64,000 nt of DNA from Halalkalibacter oceani (GTDB lineage Bacteria > Bacillota > Bacilli > Bacillales > Bacillaceae_D). The notes beneath the pieces are model-generated. The model did not search any database. It was given only the letters and a program-made list of their open reading frames with translations, and had not been told where the DNA came from. Both the position numbers and the translations under genes were made by a program. Shown one piece after another: positions 1 to 8,536 of this stretch. How positions within the stretch are numbered: the stretch's first letter is position 1; each line of letters starts with the position of its first letter. The stretch is from assembly GCF_040544555.1 (NCBI RefSeq), contig NZ_JBEPKD010000010.1:1-64000 (forward strand), given 5' to 3'.

Positions 1-582
<582 letters not shown>

Positions 583-629
583 CAATTCTTGGCACTTGCA
601 CAATCATGATCTAGTTTTGAAAGAATCAA

Positions 630-660
630 GTCCATGTCCCTGCCTTTTCGGGACATGGAC
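630..660 (+). other. 23S-5S spacer hairpin (likely rRNA processing stem)
   Basis: An 11-bp perfect stem (630-640 with 650-660) closes a 9-nt loop in the spacer just after 23S. It has no T-run, so it is unlikely to be a terminator. In a pre-rRNA transcript a stem here is a plausible RNase III-type or Mini-III-type cleavage substrate (inference). Confidence 0.5.
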
Positions 661-695
661 GCAGCAATGTGCGGAGTCGCTACAAGTTTTTCAAA

Positions 696-728
696 GTCTA
701 GAGAGGAGTGGGGTTCTCCACTCTAGAC
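696..728 (+). other. Second 23S-5S spacer hairpin
   Basis: An 8-bp stem (696-703 with 721-728) is followed, after one A-A mismatch, by a 4-bp stem (705-708 with 716-719) with a 7-nt loop. It also lacks a T-run. It probably takes part in folding or processing of the pre-rRNA between 23S and 5S. Nothing else was seen between 583 and 810. Confidence 0.4.
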
Positions 729-810
729 GAGTAGCGTACGGAGCCATTGCGATTTTCCCCGATATAGATTGATCAAAGAGAACCTAACAAGGTAATCTGA
801 AGATCAAAAG

Positions 811-926
811 TCCGGTGGCGATAGCGAAGAGGTCACACCCGTTCCCATGCCGAACACGGTCGTTAAGCTCTTCAGCGCCGATGGTAGTTGGGGGCTTCCC
901 CCTGTGAGAGTAGGACGTTGCCGGGC
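811..926 (+). rRNA. rrf: 5S ribosomal RNA (copy 1)
   Basis: A 116-nt typical Gram-positive 5S rRNA. It has the GCGAAGAGGTCACACCCGTT and CCGAACACGG blocks and complementary ends (TCCGGTGGCG with GTTGCCGGGC). It follows the 23S end by about 230 nt and is the last gene of this rRNA operon, because a terminator begins a few bases later. The sequence is identical to the second copy at 5868-5983. Confidence 0.97.
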
Positions 927-932
927 GATAAA

Positions 933-962
933 GTACAATCCAAGCGGATTGTGCTTTTTTTG
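933..962 (+). terminator. rRNA operon terminator
   Basis: The stem 935-941 / 946-952 (ACAATCC with GGATTGT, extendable at the base) has a 4-nt loop and is followed by a run of seven T. It lies directly behind 5S copy 1, which makes it an intrinsic terminator for the rRNA operon. Confidence 0.85.
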
Positions 963-1030
963 TGTATGAGGAAATGAAAAAGTTGATGGAGCTGCATGAG
1001 TAAGTGCGAAGGAAATCGTGTTGCTCTCTG

Positions 1031-1050
1031 GTTGCCAGGCGATAAAGTAC
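1031..1050 (+). repeat. Remnant of a 5S 3' end
   Basis: These 20 bases match 918-937, the last bases of 5S copy 1 plus its flank GATAAAGTAC, at 19 of 20 positions. They are followed by a short GC-rich hairpin-like stretch, as in the true terminator. This looks like a leftover from duplication or unequal recombination at the rRNA operon end. The rest of 963-1137 shows no gene. Confidence 0.5.
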
Positions 1051-1137
1051 GCTCCTAAATGGAGGGGATGGCAAAAAGACTTGTCACTTGATCCTTTCAT
1101 ACGTTAAAATCGTACTATTCGCAAGGGTGGGGATAGG

Positions 1138-1548
1138 ATGAAGATCTCTGTGATGAAAAATATTGGGGCAGTTGCGGCAGGGGGAGCCATTGGCACTTTG
1201 CTTCGCTATTATGTCAATTTATATTTACTGACAAGCAGTTTTCCAATGGGAACATTAATTGAAAATATAACAGGCAGTTTTGCATTGGGGGCGTTGACTG
1301 GCTGGTTTTTGTCCCGGCAGCGCCGCGAATGGCTGAGAGTTGGCCTCGGAGTTGGGATATGCGGGGGCTTCACGACGATGTCGACCCTTGCTGCCGACAG
1401 TACGGCTTTGCTGTTAGAGGCACAATGGTTGCCTGCTTTTCTCTACTTGCTGCTGTCAGTCTTTGGAGGCGTGATGAGTGCGTTAGCCGGCCTTTTACTT
1501 GGCCAAAAGTTGGCAGCTAAAAGGGGAAGAGAGGTGAAGCTGAATTGA
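1138..1548 (+). CDS. crcB: Fluoride ion channel, Fluc/CrcB family (first subunit)
   Basis: The protein is 136 aa with four predicted membrane helices, the usual size of Fluc/CrcB fluoride channels, which export toxic F- as dual-topology dimers. Family marks are the G-G-A-I-G-T-L-L-R-Y-Y stretch (residues 15-25), N-x-T-G-S-F near 44-49 and G-G-F-T-T-M-S-T near 75-83 (the central sodium and phenylalanine-box region). The start ATG follows a weak GGGTGGGG site; the in-frame ATG at 1150 is an alternative. It overlaps the next crcB gene by 4 bp. Bacilli commonly carry such pairs, and the two may form a heterodimer of opposite topology (inference). No convincing fluoride riboswitch was seen upstream. 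Confidence 0.92.
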   Translation: MKISVMKNIGAVAAGGAIGTLLRYYVNLYLLTSSFPMGTLIENITGSFALGALTGWFLSRQRREWLRVGLGVGICGGFTTMSTLAADSTALLLEAQWLPAFLYLLLSVFGGVMSALAGLLLGQKLAAKRGREVKLN

Positions 1549-1925
1549 ACTTTGCGTTACTGTTTGCCAGCGCGGGAGGAGCAGCAGGGGCGGTGTCCCG
1601 CTATGTCTTGGGACTTTACATTATGAAAAAGCTTGTCTCTCAACCTTTCCCTTTGGCAATGTTGATTGTAAATGTTCTAGGTTCATTTGGGCTGGGTTTT
1701 TTTTATGGAGCTTATTTTCAACAAATTCCTCAAGCTTATGAAGAGCCGTTATTTCTTTTTCTGGCCCTCGGTTATTTCGGTGCATTTACGACTTTTTCGA
1801 CTTTTAGTGTAGAGGCTGTTCAATTGTATCAGCAAAGACGATGGCTGCATCTGTTTCTTTATATGGGGTTGTCGATTTTCGGATCGATTTGTTTGTTTAT
1901 GACCGGATTTATGGTAATGAGATAA
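1545..1925 (+). CDS. crcB: Fluoride ion channel, Fluc/CrcB family (second subunit)
   Basis: The protein is 126 aa with four membrane helices. It has the G-A-x-G-A-V-S-R-Y motif near residues 12-20, N-V-L-G-S-F-G-L-G near 43-51 and G-A-F-T-T-F-S-T-F near 79-87, which matches CrcB closely. The start is TTG, chosen because an AGAGGTG ribosome site lies about 8 nt upstream and the TTGA overlap with the first crcB stop indicates translational coupling. A paired-subunit Fluc channel is known in bacilli; here the pairing is inferred from adjacency. Confidence 0.92.
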   Translation: MNFALLFASAGGAAGAVSRYVLGLYIMKKLVSQPFPLAMLIVNVLGSFGLGFFYGAYFQQIPQAYEEPLFLFLALGYFGAFTTFSTFSVEAVQLYQQRRWLHLFLYMGLSIFGSICLFMTGFMVMR

Positions 1926-1946
1926 AAGCGATAAGGAGTGGGGAAG

Positions 1947-3095
1947 ATGAAAGAGTCACATTTTAATACGAGAACGGTTCATTTTCAAAAAAAAGAGAAA
2001 GCGCGAAATATGAGTAAGGCAAAGCCGATCTATCAGACCTCAGCTTTCGTATTCACCGATCTCGATGATATGGAAAGCTTTTATGAAGGGGAGAAGGAGT
2101 ATTTATATACTCGCTACAGTAACCCTAATACTGATGATCTTGGAAAAGGAGTTGCTTTATTAGAAGAAGCCGATGATGGGGTTGCGGCGGCTTCCGGAAT
2201 GGCGGTCATTTTGGCAGGGATTCTTGCTATCGCGAAACAGGGAGATCACATTATCGCTTCAGATGATTTGTACGGTGGGACGTATACTCTCTTTGCCCAA
2301 GAGCTGGCGAACTTTGATATTGAAGTAAGCTTCGTTTCCTTTAAAAATTTGGATGACGTAAAAGACGCGATCACTGAAAAAACCGTTTTGCTCTATACCG
2401 AGTCGATCACGAATCCGCTCCTTCGCGTAGAGCAGCTGGCAGAGGTCATTCAACTGGCGAAAGCGAAAAAGATAAAGACGATCATTGATAATACATTCGC
2501 AACGCCGTATTTGCTACAGCCGATCAAGCTGGGCGCTGATCTCGTTGTGCATAGTGCGACAAAATACATCGGGGGTCACAGTGATGTGACAGCGGGTGTA
2601 TTGGCTGGAGAGCAGTCATTAATCGATGCAGCCAGAGCAAAAATTGTTACGTTTGGAAGTAATTTAACGCCATTTGAAGCTTGGCTGGCATGCAGAGGAT
2701 TAAAGACGTTAAGCATTCGCATGGAACGGCAGAGTGCAAATGCGGCTGCTTTGGCTGCCGCGATGGAGGAAAACGAAGGCGTTTCCCGTGTTTATTATCC
2801 AAAGGATGTTTCCGAGAAAGGGAACGGGGCGATGGTAAGTATAGATCTTAAGCAAACCGTTAACGTCGAGACCTTTTTCAAGTCGCTTGGATGGGTAAAA
2901 ATTGCACCGACTTTGGCGGGCGTTGAAACGACGGTCTCGTATCCAATCCGGACTTCGCATCGAACGATTCCAGAGAAATTAAGACAGGAGCTGGGGATTG
3001 GAGAACAACTTGTTCGTATTTCGGTCGGAATAGAAGATGAACGTGATATTATTGAAGCTTTTCAGCGCGCGATCACTTTAGCTCAGTCGAAATGA
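1947..3095 (+). CDS. PLP-dependent trans-sulfuration enzyme (cystathionine gamma-lyase / methionine gamma-lyase family)
   Basis: The protein is 382 aa and belongs to the Cys/Met-metabolism PLP family. Visible marks are Y-T-R-Y-S-N-P (about 54-60, phosphate contacts from the partner subunit), S-G-M-A (83-86), D-N-T-F-A-T-P (181-187) and S-A-T-K-Y-I-G-G-H-S-D, in which Lys206 should form the Schiff base. V-R-I-S-V-G-I-E-D near the C-terminus should bind the substrate carboxylate. The region after V-Y-Y-P (about residue 290) is shorter than in most members. The start is ATG 1947 because AAGGAG lies 8 nt upstream and overlaps the alternative GTG 1938. It is encoded 21 bp after crcB2. Whether it acts on cystathionine, O-acetylhomoserine or methionine cannot be decided from sequence. 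Confidence 0.88.
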   Translation: MKESHFNTRTVHFQKKEKARNMSKAKPIYQTSAFVFTDLDDMESFYEGEKEYLYTRYSNPNTDDLGKGVALLEEADDGVAAASGMAVILAGILAIAKQGDHIIASDDLYGGTYTLFAQELANFDIEVSFVSFKNLDDVKDAITEKTVLLYTESITNPLLRVEQLAEVIQLAKAKKIKTIIDNTFATPYLLQPIKLGADLVVHSATKYIGGHSDVTAGVLAGEQSLIDAARAKIVTFGSNLTPFEAWLACRGLKTLSIRMERQSANAAALAAAMEENEGVSRVYYPKDVSEKGNGAMVSIDLKQTVNVETFFKSLGWVKIAPTLAGVETTVSYPIRTSHRTIPEKLRQELGIGEQLVRISVGIEDERDIIEAFQRAITLAQSK

Positions 3096-3271
3096 GAGAG
3101 GGACAAAACTAGTTAGCATTAGGGGCTGTGTCAAGAGGTAAAACAACCAACCTTTTGGCGCGGTCCTTTTGTGCTCAATCTTTAGACAAACATTAGCATA
3201 GCTTAATCTTTCCTTTACATTCGTTCAGTATGATAAAAACTGAAATATAAGGAAAGAAAGGAAAGAAAACA

Positions 3272-5440
3272 TTGAAAAAACTTTTAACAGGACTCACATT
3301 AGCAGGAACACTTTTATTCTCAGTTCAGCCTTATCATGTACTGGCGGAAGCACCACCATTTGTTCAATATGGTCAAACAGGACTTCACGTGTCACAGCTC
3401 GCCCAGTACGACAGTCGAGCGGGAGAAGGCGGGACGGAGATTCTTGCCTACGATGCTGCAAGTCAAAAAGCTTTTGTGACAAACGGGGCGGAAGCAGGGT
3501 TGGATATTTTGTCGTTTGCCGTGCTAACTTCCGGAGAGTTTCGCCAAATAGAATCAATCCGCCGTATTCATGTAGCTGATTTCGGTCTTGAGCAGGTGGA
3601 GGATATTACAAGTGTAGCTTCACACCCGAGTGAGGATCTCATTGCTTTGGCAGTTGTCAGTAATCCGAAGACAGATCCAGGCTATATTGTATTTTTAACG
3701 AAATCAGGCGATTATCTTACCCATGTTCAAGTCGGAGCACTGCCGGATATGGTGACGTTTTCGCCGGATGGTACGAAAGCGCTTGTCGCAAATGAAGGAG
3801 AGCCCAACGATGATTATAGTGTCGACCCGGAAGGATCAGTTTCGATCATTGATCTGACAGCCGGGGTAGCAGCCGAGAGTTCATTAAACGTGAATACGCT
3901 TCTGTTTGATGAAAAGCTGTTTGATGAAAACGTACGTGTTTCCTCAAAAGGCAGTGTAGAACAACAAATCGAACCTGAATACATTGTTGTCAGTGAGGAC
4001 AGCAGCACGGCTTATGTAGCTTTGCAGGAAAATAACGCTGTGGCGATTATTGATTTACAAGCGGAGAAAGTAACAGCAGTTAAAGGATTAGGGGAAAAGG
4101 ATCATTCGATTCCTGGTAATGAACTGGACGGGAAAGAGGATGGCGAAATCAATATTGAAAACCTGCCGTTACTTGGCTGGCGGATGCCGGATGCGATTGA
4201 TACTTTTAGCGTGAATGGCCAAACCTATATTGTGACTCCGAATGAAGGGGACGCCCGTGACTATGATGCCTATTCCGAAGAAGTGAAAATCGGCGAGATA
4301 CTTGATCAAATTGAGTTAAATGCAGAGCATTATCAAGGATATTCACAAGAAGAGCTTGATGAACTCGTTGAAGCAGGACTACTTGAAAGCATGGAGGATA
4401 CACTCGTTACAGCGGAGAATGGAAAAAATGATCAAGGTATTTATGAAGCTCTCTACTCTTTTGGTGGGCGAAGCTTTTCCATTTTTAACGCCGATACGAT
4501 GGAACTGGTCTATGACAGTGGGGCTGAATTTGAACAGATAATGGCAGAAGCTATGCCTGAACATTTTAACACGACGAATGATAAGTTGCAGTTTGATGGG
4601 CGGAGCGATGCAAAAGGTCCTGAGCCGGAAACTGTTGTGACCGGGCAGATTGGCGATTCCATCTATGCTTTTACCGCCTTAGAGCGTTTTGGAGCAATTA
4701 TGGTCTATGATGTGACAGATCCGGAAGCTTCCGAATTTGTGACGATGATTTCCAGCCGGGACTTTACTGTAGATGTTGGCGGAGATGTCTCGCCGGAAGG
4801 CCTTGTTTTTATTGACGCAGCAGATAGTCCGACCGGATATCCACTCCTATCGGCGACCCATGAAATCTCAGGTACGGTGGCAGTGTATGAGATTCAAGAA
4901 CAACTTGGGGAGCCGACACCAATTCCTGATGTTGATCAGGAACATGAGGCTTATTCATATATTATGGAATTGTTGGAAAGGGAAGTAATTGATGCCGGAG
5001 AATTTCGCCCAGCGGCGACTTTGACAAGAGAAGACCTGGTCGTAATGGTGAGTCGCGGGCTTGGGCTGGAGCCAAGTGATCAATCAGGAACGTTTACTGA
5101 CGTTCATGGAGAAAATGCGTCGCTTATCCAAGCCGCTTATGAAGCCGGGATCGTGAATGGAACAGCCGATCATCTATTTGCGCCGGAGGAGTTTATTACA
5201 AGAGAACAAATGGCAGTCATTTTTACTAGAGCTTTTCACTATATAAATGAAGAAACAGTAGAAACAAGCGAAGTTGAATTTATGGATGATGAGCAGATTA
5301 GTGGTTATGCGAAGGCCGCTGCTCAATATGCTGTTGATCTGGGTTGGATGAAAGCGACGGAAGAAGAGTTTCAGCCGAAAGCGAATAGCTCACGGGCTGA
5401 AGCCGCGGAAATGATTTCCCTTTTTCTGAATGATTTGTAA
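3272..5440 (+). CDS. Secreted choice-of-anchor-I domain protein with C-terminal S-layer homology (SLH) repeats
   Basis: The protein is 722 aa with a signal peptide (residues 1-25, KK then a hydrophobic core ending V-L-A-E-A). Residues about 35-555 form a beta-propeller-like choice-of-anchor I domain (S-P-D-G-T-K-A-L-V-A-N-E-G-E-P-N-D-D; P-N-E-G-D-A-R-D-Y; A-L-E-R-F-G). About 570-722 contains three SLH-like units (F-x-P, T-R-E, G-I-V-N-G, R-E-Q-M-A marks). SLH domains bind pyruvylated secondary cell-wall polymer, so the protein should sit on the cell surface. It uses a TTG start with a GGAAAG site. The 176 bp before it hold no gene. The catalytic role is unknown; such domains often accompany extracellular phosphatases. 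Confidence 0.82.
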   Translation: MKKLLTGLTLAGTLLFSVQPYHVLAEAPPFVQYGQTGLHVSQLAQYDSRAGEGGTEILAYDAASQKAFVTNGAEAGLDILSFAVLTSGEFRQIESIRRIHVADFGLEQVEDITSVASHPSEDLIALAVVSNPKTDPGYIVFLTKSGDYLTHVQVGALPDMVTFSPDGTKALVANEGEPNDDYSVDPEGSVSIIDLTAGVAAESSLNVNTLLFDEKLFDENVRVSSKGSVEQQIEPEYIVVSEDSSTAYVALQENNAVAIIDLQAEKVTAVKGLGEKDHSIPGNELDGKEDGEINIENLPLLGWRMPDAIDTFSVNGQTYIVTPNEGDARDYDAYSEEVKIGEILDQIELNAEHYQGYSQEELDELVEAGLLESMEDTLVTAENGKNDQGIYEALYSFGGRSFSIFNADTMELVYDSGAEFEQIMAEAMPEHFNTTNDKLQFDGRSDAKGPEPETVVTGQIGDSIYAFTALERFGAIMVYDVTDPEASEFVTMISSRDFTVDVGGDVSPEGLVFIDAADSPTGYPLLSATHEISGTVAVYEIQEQLGEPTPIPDVDQEHEAYSYIMELLEREVIDAGEFRPAATLTREDLVVMVSRGLGLEPSDQSGTFTDVHGENASLIQAAYEAGIVNGTADHLFAPEEFITREQMAVIFTRAFHYINEETVETSEVEFMDDEQISGYAKAAAQYAVDLGWMKATEEEFQPKANSSRAEAAEMISLFLNDL

Positions 5441-5540
5441 GGCTTCCTCTAAGGAAGGAAATTGAGTAAACAGGTAGGAAAATGGGGTGGTCAAAAGGGA
5501 TGTTTTCCCTGATGATCACCCCATTCATATTTAGAGACCA

Positions 5541-5690
5541 TTAGTCGTATTGATGTAAATATTCAAAGAACTGCTGCAGAAGTGGTACATCATCTGTAGC
5601 GATGAGGACTGGAAGAACTAACACAGCGAGTAACAGACCAACCGGTGTAAGTAACATCACCCGAAATGGATTCATCATTTTTTTTAGCAT
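5541..5690 (-). CDS. 49-residue single-helix membrane microprotein
   Basis: The frame starts with ATG at 5690 on the minus strand, 8 nt behind a GGGGGAG ribosome site. The product begins M-L-K-K-M-M-N-P-F-R, continues with one hydrophobic helix of about 20 residues (V-M-L-L-T-P-V-G-L-L-L-A-V-L-V-L-P-V-L-I) and ends with a short acidic/aromatic tail (F-F-E-Y-L-H-Q-Y-D). A good sigma-A promoter containing a cre site lies 54-83 bp upstream. Ribosome site, promoter and membrane-like composition together support a real gene. I do not recognise the family. The positive N-terminus suggests an N-in orientation. Confidence 0.65.
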   Translation of the reverse strand: MLKKMMNPFRVMLLTPVGLLLAVLVLPVLIATDDVPLLQQFFEYLHQYD

Positions 5691-5743
5691 ACTGTTCTCC
5701 CCCTTTTTGTAAAAGTGAATGTTTTGTGAATTTTCTTGTTTAT

Positions 5744-5773
5744 ATCATAACATGTAAGCGCTATCATTATCAA
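5744..5773 (-). promoter_or_regulatory. Sigma-A promoter with CcpA (cre) site for the 49-aa gene
   Basis: On the minus strand TTGATA (5773-5768), an 18-bp spacer and TATGAT (5749-5744) form a strong sigma-A promoter. The spacer contains a 15-bp perfect match (plus strand 5752-5766) to the cre consensus WTGNAANCGNWNNCW. A cre between -35 and -10 is the classic position for carbon catabolite repression by CcpA, so the microprotein is predicted to be off in glucose. Confidence 0.65.
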
Positions 5774-5818
5774 GTTTTTTGTACATTTTGTGAATAAATC
5801 TTTTTGTTGATAAAAAGC

Positions 5819-5847
5819 TTGAAGTGATAAGCTCAATATGGTATTAT
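5819..5847 (+). promoter_or_regulatory. Promoter of the separate 5S-tRNA(fMet) unit
   Basis: TTGAAG, a 17-bp spacer and TATTAT end about 20 bp before 5S copy 2. This gives the second 5S gene its own promoter, independent of the upstream rRNA operon. Confidence 0.6.
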
Positions 5848-5867
5848 GGATCTTGTGTCAGAGACAG

Positions 5868-5983
5868 TCCGGTGGCGATAGCGAAGAGGTCACACCCGTT
5901 CCCATGCCGAACACGGTCGTTAAGCTCTTCAGCGCCGATGGTAGTTGGGGGCTTCCCCCTGTGAGAGTAGGACGTTGCCGGGC
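5868..5983 (+). rRNA. rrf: 5S ribosomal RNA (copy 2, not attached to 23S)
   Basis: This 116-nt copy is identical to 5S copy 1, but its upstream and downstream flanks are unrelated to those of copy 1. It stands alone 4.9 kb from the 23S end, behind its own promoter, and is followed 172 nt later by an initiator tRNA gene and a terminator. It therefore appears to be a functional 5S-tRNA transcription unit rather than a fossil. The 172-nt spacer shows no gene. Confidence 0.95.
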
Positions 5984-6155
5984 TGTTCTGCATAAAAGAT
6001 GAACAAGTTGGCCATACTTTCATTAAGGTCATACATGTTACATAATGCAGTTGAGAGAATAAGTAAGCTCGACGCATGAAAGCTTCCTTGAATAATCGGG
6101 AAGAGGAGAGTTCTAATCTTCTATGTAAAAGCATCATTCAATAACTTTTTAACGA

Positions 6156-6229
<74 letters not shown>

Positions 6230-6233
6230 TACC

Positions 6234-6265
6234 AAAAACCGAAGCGGATTGTTTCGGTTTTTTTC
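6234..6265 (+). terminator. Terminator of the 5S-tRNA(fMet) unit
   Basis: The 10-bp stem AAAAACCGAA / TTCGGTTTTT (6234-6243 with 6253-6262) with a 9-nt loop runs into seven or more T. It ends the 5S-tRNA transcript before thiL. Confidence 0.85.
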
Positions 6266-6375
6266 TTATGTTCGGACAGGAAATAGGCATTTCGCATGAA
6301 ATCGGATAAACTAGAAGAGAGATGAGGTTCATAAATTTTGAAAAGTTCTAGCCTGGATAAAGGAGAGTCGTAAAG

Positions 6376-7353
6376 ATGGATGAATTTGCTTTCATCAACA
6401 GTATTATGCCGAGTCAGGCTCAGCAGCCTTCTTTAATCAAAGGGATCGGTGATGATGCCGCTGTGTACAAAACTTCAGGGCAGGCGGACCAGGTTGTCTG
6501 TGTAGATACTCTCGTCGAGGGGGTCCATTTTCGGCGTGATACGCTCTCCCCTTATCAGATTGGTGTAAAAGGACTCGCCAGCAATATTAGCGATCTCGCT
6601 GCAATGGGGGCGACGCCGGCCTTTTATCTTGTATCGATAGCGGTTCCTGAATCATGGAATGAAAAAGAACTGCGTGAGATTTATCAGGGCATGGAGGAAC
6701 TGGCAGCGGAATATAGAATGGATTTAATCGGCGGTGATACGGTTTCTACTCCTGCGGCGCTTGTGCTGACGATCACAGTAATTGGTCAGGTGGAGCGCAC
6801 AAAGGCCAAGTATCGTCATGATGCACGGGCGGGAGATCTTGTGTTTCTGACAGGCTATGTCGGATCTTCAGCAGCCGGGCTGGAACTGTTGCTGAAAAGG
6901 GGCAGAACGGGGAGTTTTTCGGAGAAGGAGCTGGCATTGGTGAAAGCTCATCAGGAGCCTTCTCCTCATGTCGAGCAAGCTGGTCTGTTCGCGGGATTTG
7001 CCGGACGAGTGGCGTTAAATGATATTAGTGATGGGGTCGCTAGTGAAGCGTATGAAATAGCAGAAGCGAGTGGTGTGTCGATTGTCATTGGCGCTGATTC
7101 CCTTCCGTTTCATCCTGGCATGGACGAGCATTCCTTTCAACAACGGCTTGACTGGGCGCTGTATGGCGGGGAGGATTATGTTCTGCTCGGAGCAGCAGCG
7201 CCCGCTGATGTAAAGGAATTAAAGGAACGTTTTTCGGCCAGGCAGCTCTCTTTTTTTGAAGTGGGACATATCGAAGAAGGAGAGCCGGGTGTTTTTTTAA
7301 GGCACAACGGTCAGCTGAAAAAACTGGAGAAGCAAGGCTATAATCATTTTTAA
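6376..7353 (+). CDS. thiL: Thiamine-monophosphate kinase
   Basis: The 325-aa protein phosphorylates thiamine monophosphate to thiamine diphosphate with ATP, the last step of cofactor synthesis. Marks are the N-terminal D-E-F-A-F-I, G-I-G-D-D-A-A-V (about 23-30), D-T-L-V-E-G-V-H-F (about 48-56), G-G-D-T-V (Mg-ATP binding Asp cluster) and a C-terminal Y-G-G-E-D-Y. ATG 6376 has an AAAGGAG site upstream. It heads the same five-gene series as ydiA-ydiE of B. subtilis and is separated from tsaE by 17 bp. Confidence 0.95.
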   Translation: MDEFAFINSIMPSQAQQPSLIKGIGDDAAVYKTSGQADQVVCVDTLVEGVHFRRDTLSPYQIGVKGLASNISDLAAMGATPAFYLVSIAVPESWNEKELREIYQGMEELAAEYRMDLIGGDTVSTPAALVLTITVIGQVERTKAKYRHDARAGDLVFLTGYVGSSAAGLELLLKRGRTGSFSEKELALVKAHQEPSPHVEQAGLFAGFAGRVALNDISDGVASEAYEIAEASGVSIVIGADSLPFHPGMDEHSFQQRLDWALYGGEDYVLLGAAAPADVKELKERFSARQLSFFEVGHIEEGEPGVFLRHNGQLKKLEKQGYNHF

Positions 7354-7370
7354 AAGCGCAGGTGAAGAAG

Positions 7371-7826
7371 ATGCAGGAATGGACAGTGGTGACCCGCAGT
7401 CCTGATGAAACCGCGGGATTGGCGGAGCGGCTAGGTCAGCTGGTGGCGGCAGGTGATGTCATTACGCTGGCAGGAGATTTAGGAGCCGGAAAAACGAGCT
7501 TTACAAAAGGGCTGGCCAAAGGTCTTGGCGTAAAGGGAGTCGTAAATAGTCCGACCTTTACCATCATTAAAGAATATCAAGGGCGGTTACCGCTCTATCA
7601 TATGGATGTGTACCGAATGGAGGACGAAGCGGAGGAGCTCGGCTTAGAGGAATATTTTTATGGTGAAGGCGTTTCGGTGGTTGAGTGGCCGACAAGGATT
7701 GAAGAGCAGTTGCCAGAGAATCATCTCAGTATTGCGATCTATCATCTGGATGAGACGAGCCGAAAGTTGACGGTAACAGCGTCAGGAGAGCGAGAGCAGC
7801 AGCTCGGTAAGGAGTGGCTGGAATGA
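7371..7826 (+). CDS. tsaE: tRNA t6A biosynthesis ATPase TsaE
   Basis: The 151-aa P-loop ATPase works with TsaB and TsaD to put threonylcarbamoyl on A37 of ANN-decoding tRNAs. The Walker A motif G-D-L-G-A-G-K-T-S lies near residues 35-43, with N-S-P-T-F-T-I-I-K-E-Y and Y-H-M-D-V-Y-R characteristic of TsaE, and V-E-W-P near 105. I chose ATG 7371 because AGGTGA sits 5 nt upstream and the N-terminal length then matches B. subtilis YdiB; GTG 7362 would add three residues. It overlaps tsaB by an ATGA junction. Confidence 0.93.
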   Translation: MQEWTVVTRSPDETAGLAERLGQLVAAGDVITLAGDLGAGKTSFTKGLAKGLGVKGVVNSPTFTIIKEYQGRLPLYHMDVYRMEDEAEELGLEEYFYGEGVSVVEWPTRIEEQLPENHLSIAIYHLDETSRKLTVTASGEREQQLGKEWLE

Positions 7827-8536
7827 GTAAACAATTAGCAATTGATACATCTTCCTTTATTATGGGAGTGGCGCTGACGGATGATGAACGAACGGTTGCC
7901 GAGCTGACGACGAATCTGAAAAAAAATCATTCGCTTCGTTTAATGCCGGCGATTGAGCAGATGATGAAAGAAGCGGAGATTTCTCCCCGTGAGCTTGAGA
8001 AAATCATCGTCGCCAAGGGACCAGGTTCGTATACCGGGGTGAGAATCGGTGTCACGACAGCGAAAACGATGGCGTGGTCGCTCGGCATTCCGGTCGTTGG
8101 CGTATCCAGTTTGGCGGTGCTGGCCCAAGCGGGGCGTTTCTTTCACGGTGTAATCGTTCCTCTGATGGATGCGCGGCGCGGTCAGGTTTATACCGGGAGC
8201 TACATAGCGGAAGGGGTGGAAGTCAGACCGCGGGGAGAAGATCGTCTCCTGATGCTGACAGATTGGCTGGAATGGTTGAGTAAGCAGGAGCAGGATGTGC
8301 TGTTCATCGGTCAGGATGTGGCGTTGCACAAAGAGACAATCGTCGAACGCTTAGGGGAACGGGCCTGTTTTGTGCCGGGAACTGCTCAATTACCGCGGCC
8401 GGCTGAGCTTGCGAGATTAGGCCGCCATCTTCAAGGAGAGTCGTCCCCTCATGCGCTCGTTCCTGATTATTTGCAGCTGGCGGAGGCGGAAGCGAAATGG
8501 CAGAAAGCCCAGATGGAAAAGGATCCAAAAGCATGA
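7823..8536 (+). CDS. tsaB: tRNA t6A biosynthesis protein TsaB
   Basis: The 237-aa ASKHA-fold protein is the non-catalytic partner that stabilises TsaD in the t6A complex. It begins L-A-I-D-T-S-S, followed by the family block K-G-P-G-S-Y-T-G-V-R-I-G near residues 66-77 and M-D-A-R-R-G-Q-V-Y near 115. AAGGAG lies 8 nt before ATG 7823, which overlaps the tsaE stop (ATGA), so the GTG at 7814 is less likely. It is translationally coupled on both sides. Confidence 0.93.
   Translation: MSKQLAIDTSSFIMGVALTDDERTVAELTTNLKKNHSLRLMPAIEQMMKEAEISPRELEKIIVAKGPGSYTGVRIGVTTAKTMAWSLGIPVVGVSSLAVLAQAGRFFHGVIVPLMDARRGQVYTGSYIAEGVEVRPRGEDRLLMLTDWLEWLSKQEQDVLFIGQDVALHKETIVERLGERACFVPGTAQLPRPAELARLGRHLQGESSPHALVPDYLQLAEAEAKWQKAQMEKDPKA

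Noticed and set aside
1040..1137. Possible fluoride riboswitch before crcB (GGGGATGGC motif)
   Set aside because: The 5' motif resembles the fluoride aptamer start, but the conserved pseudoknot partner and the CUGAUG-like 3' block are not found in the right places.
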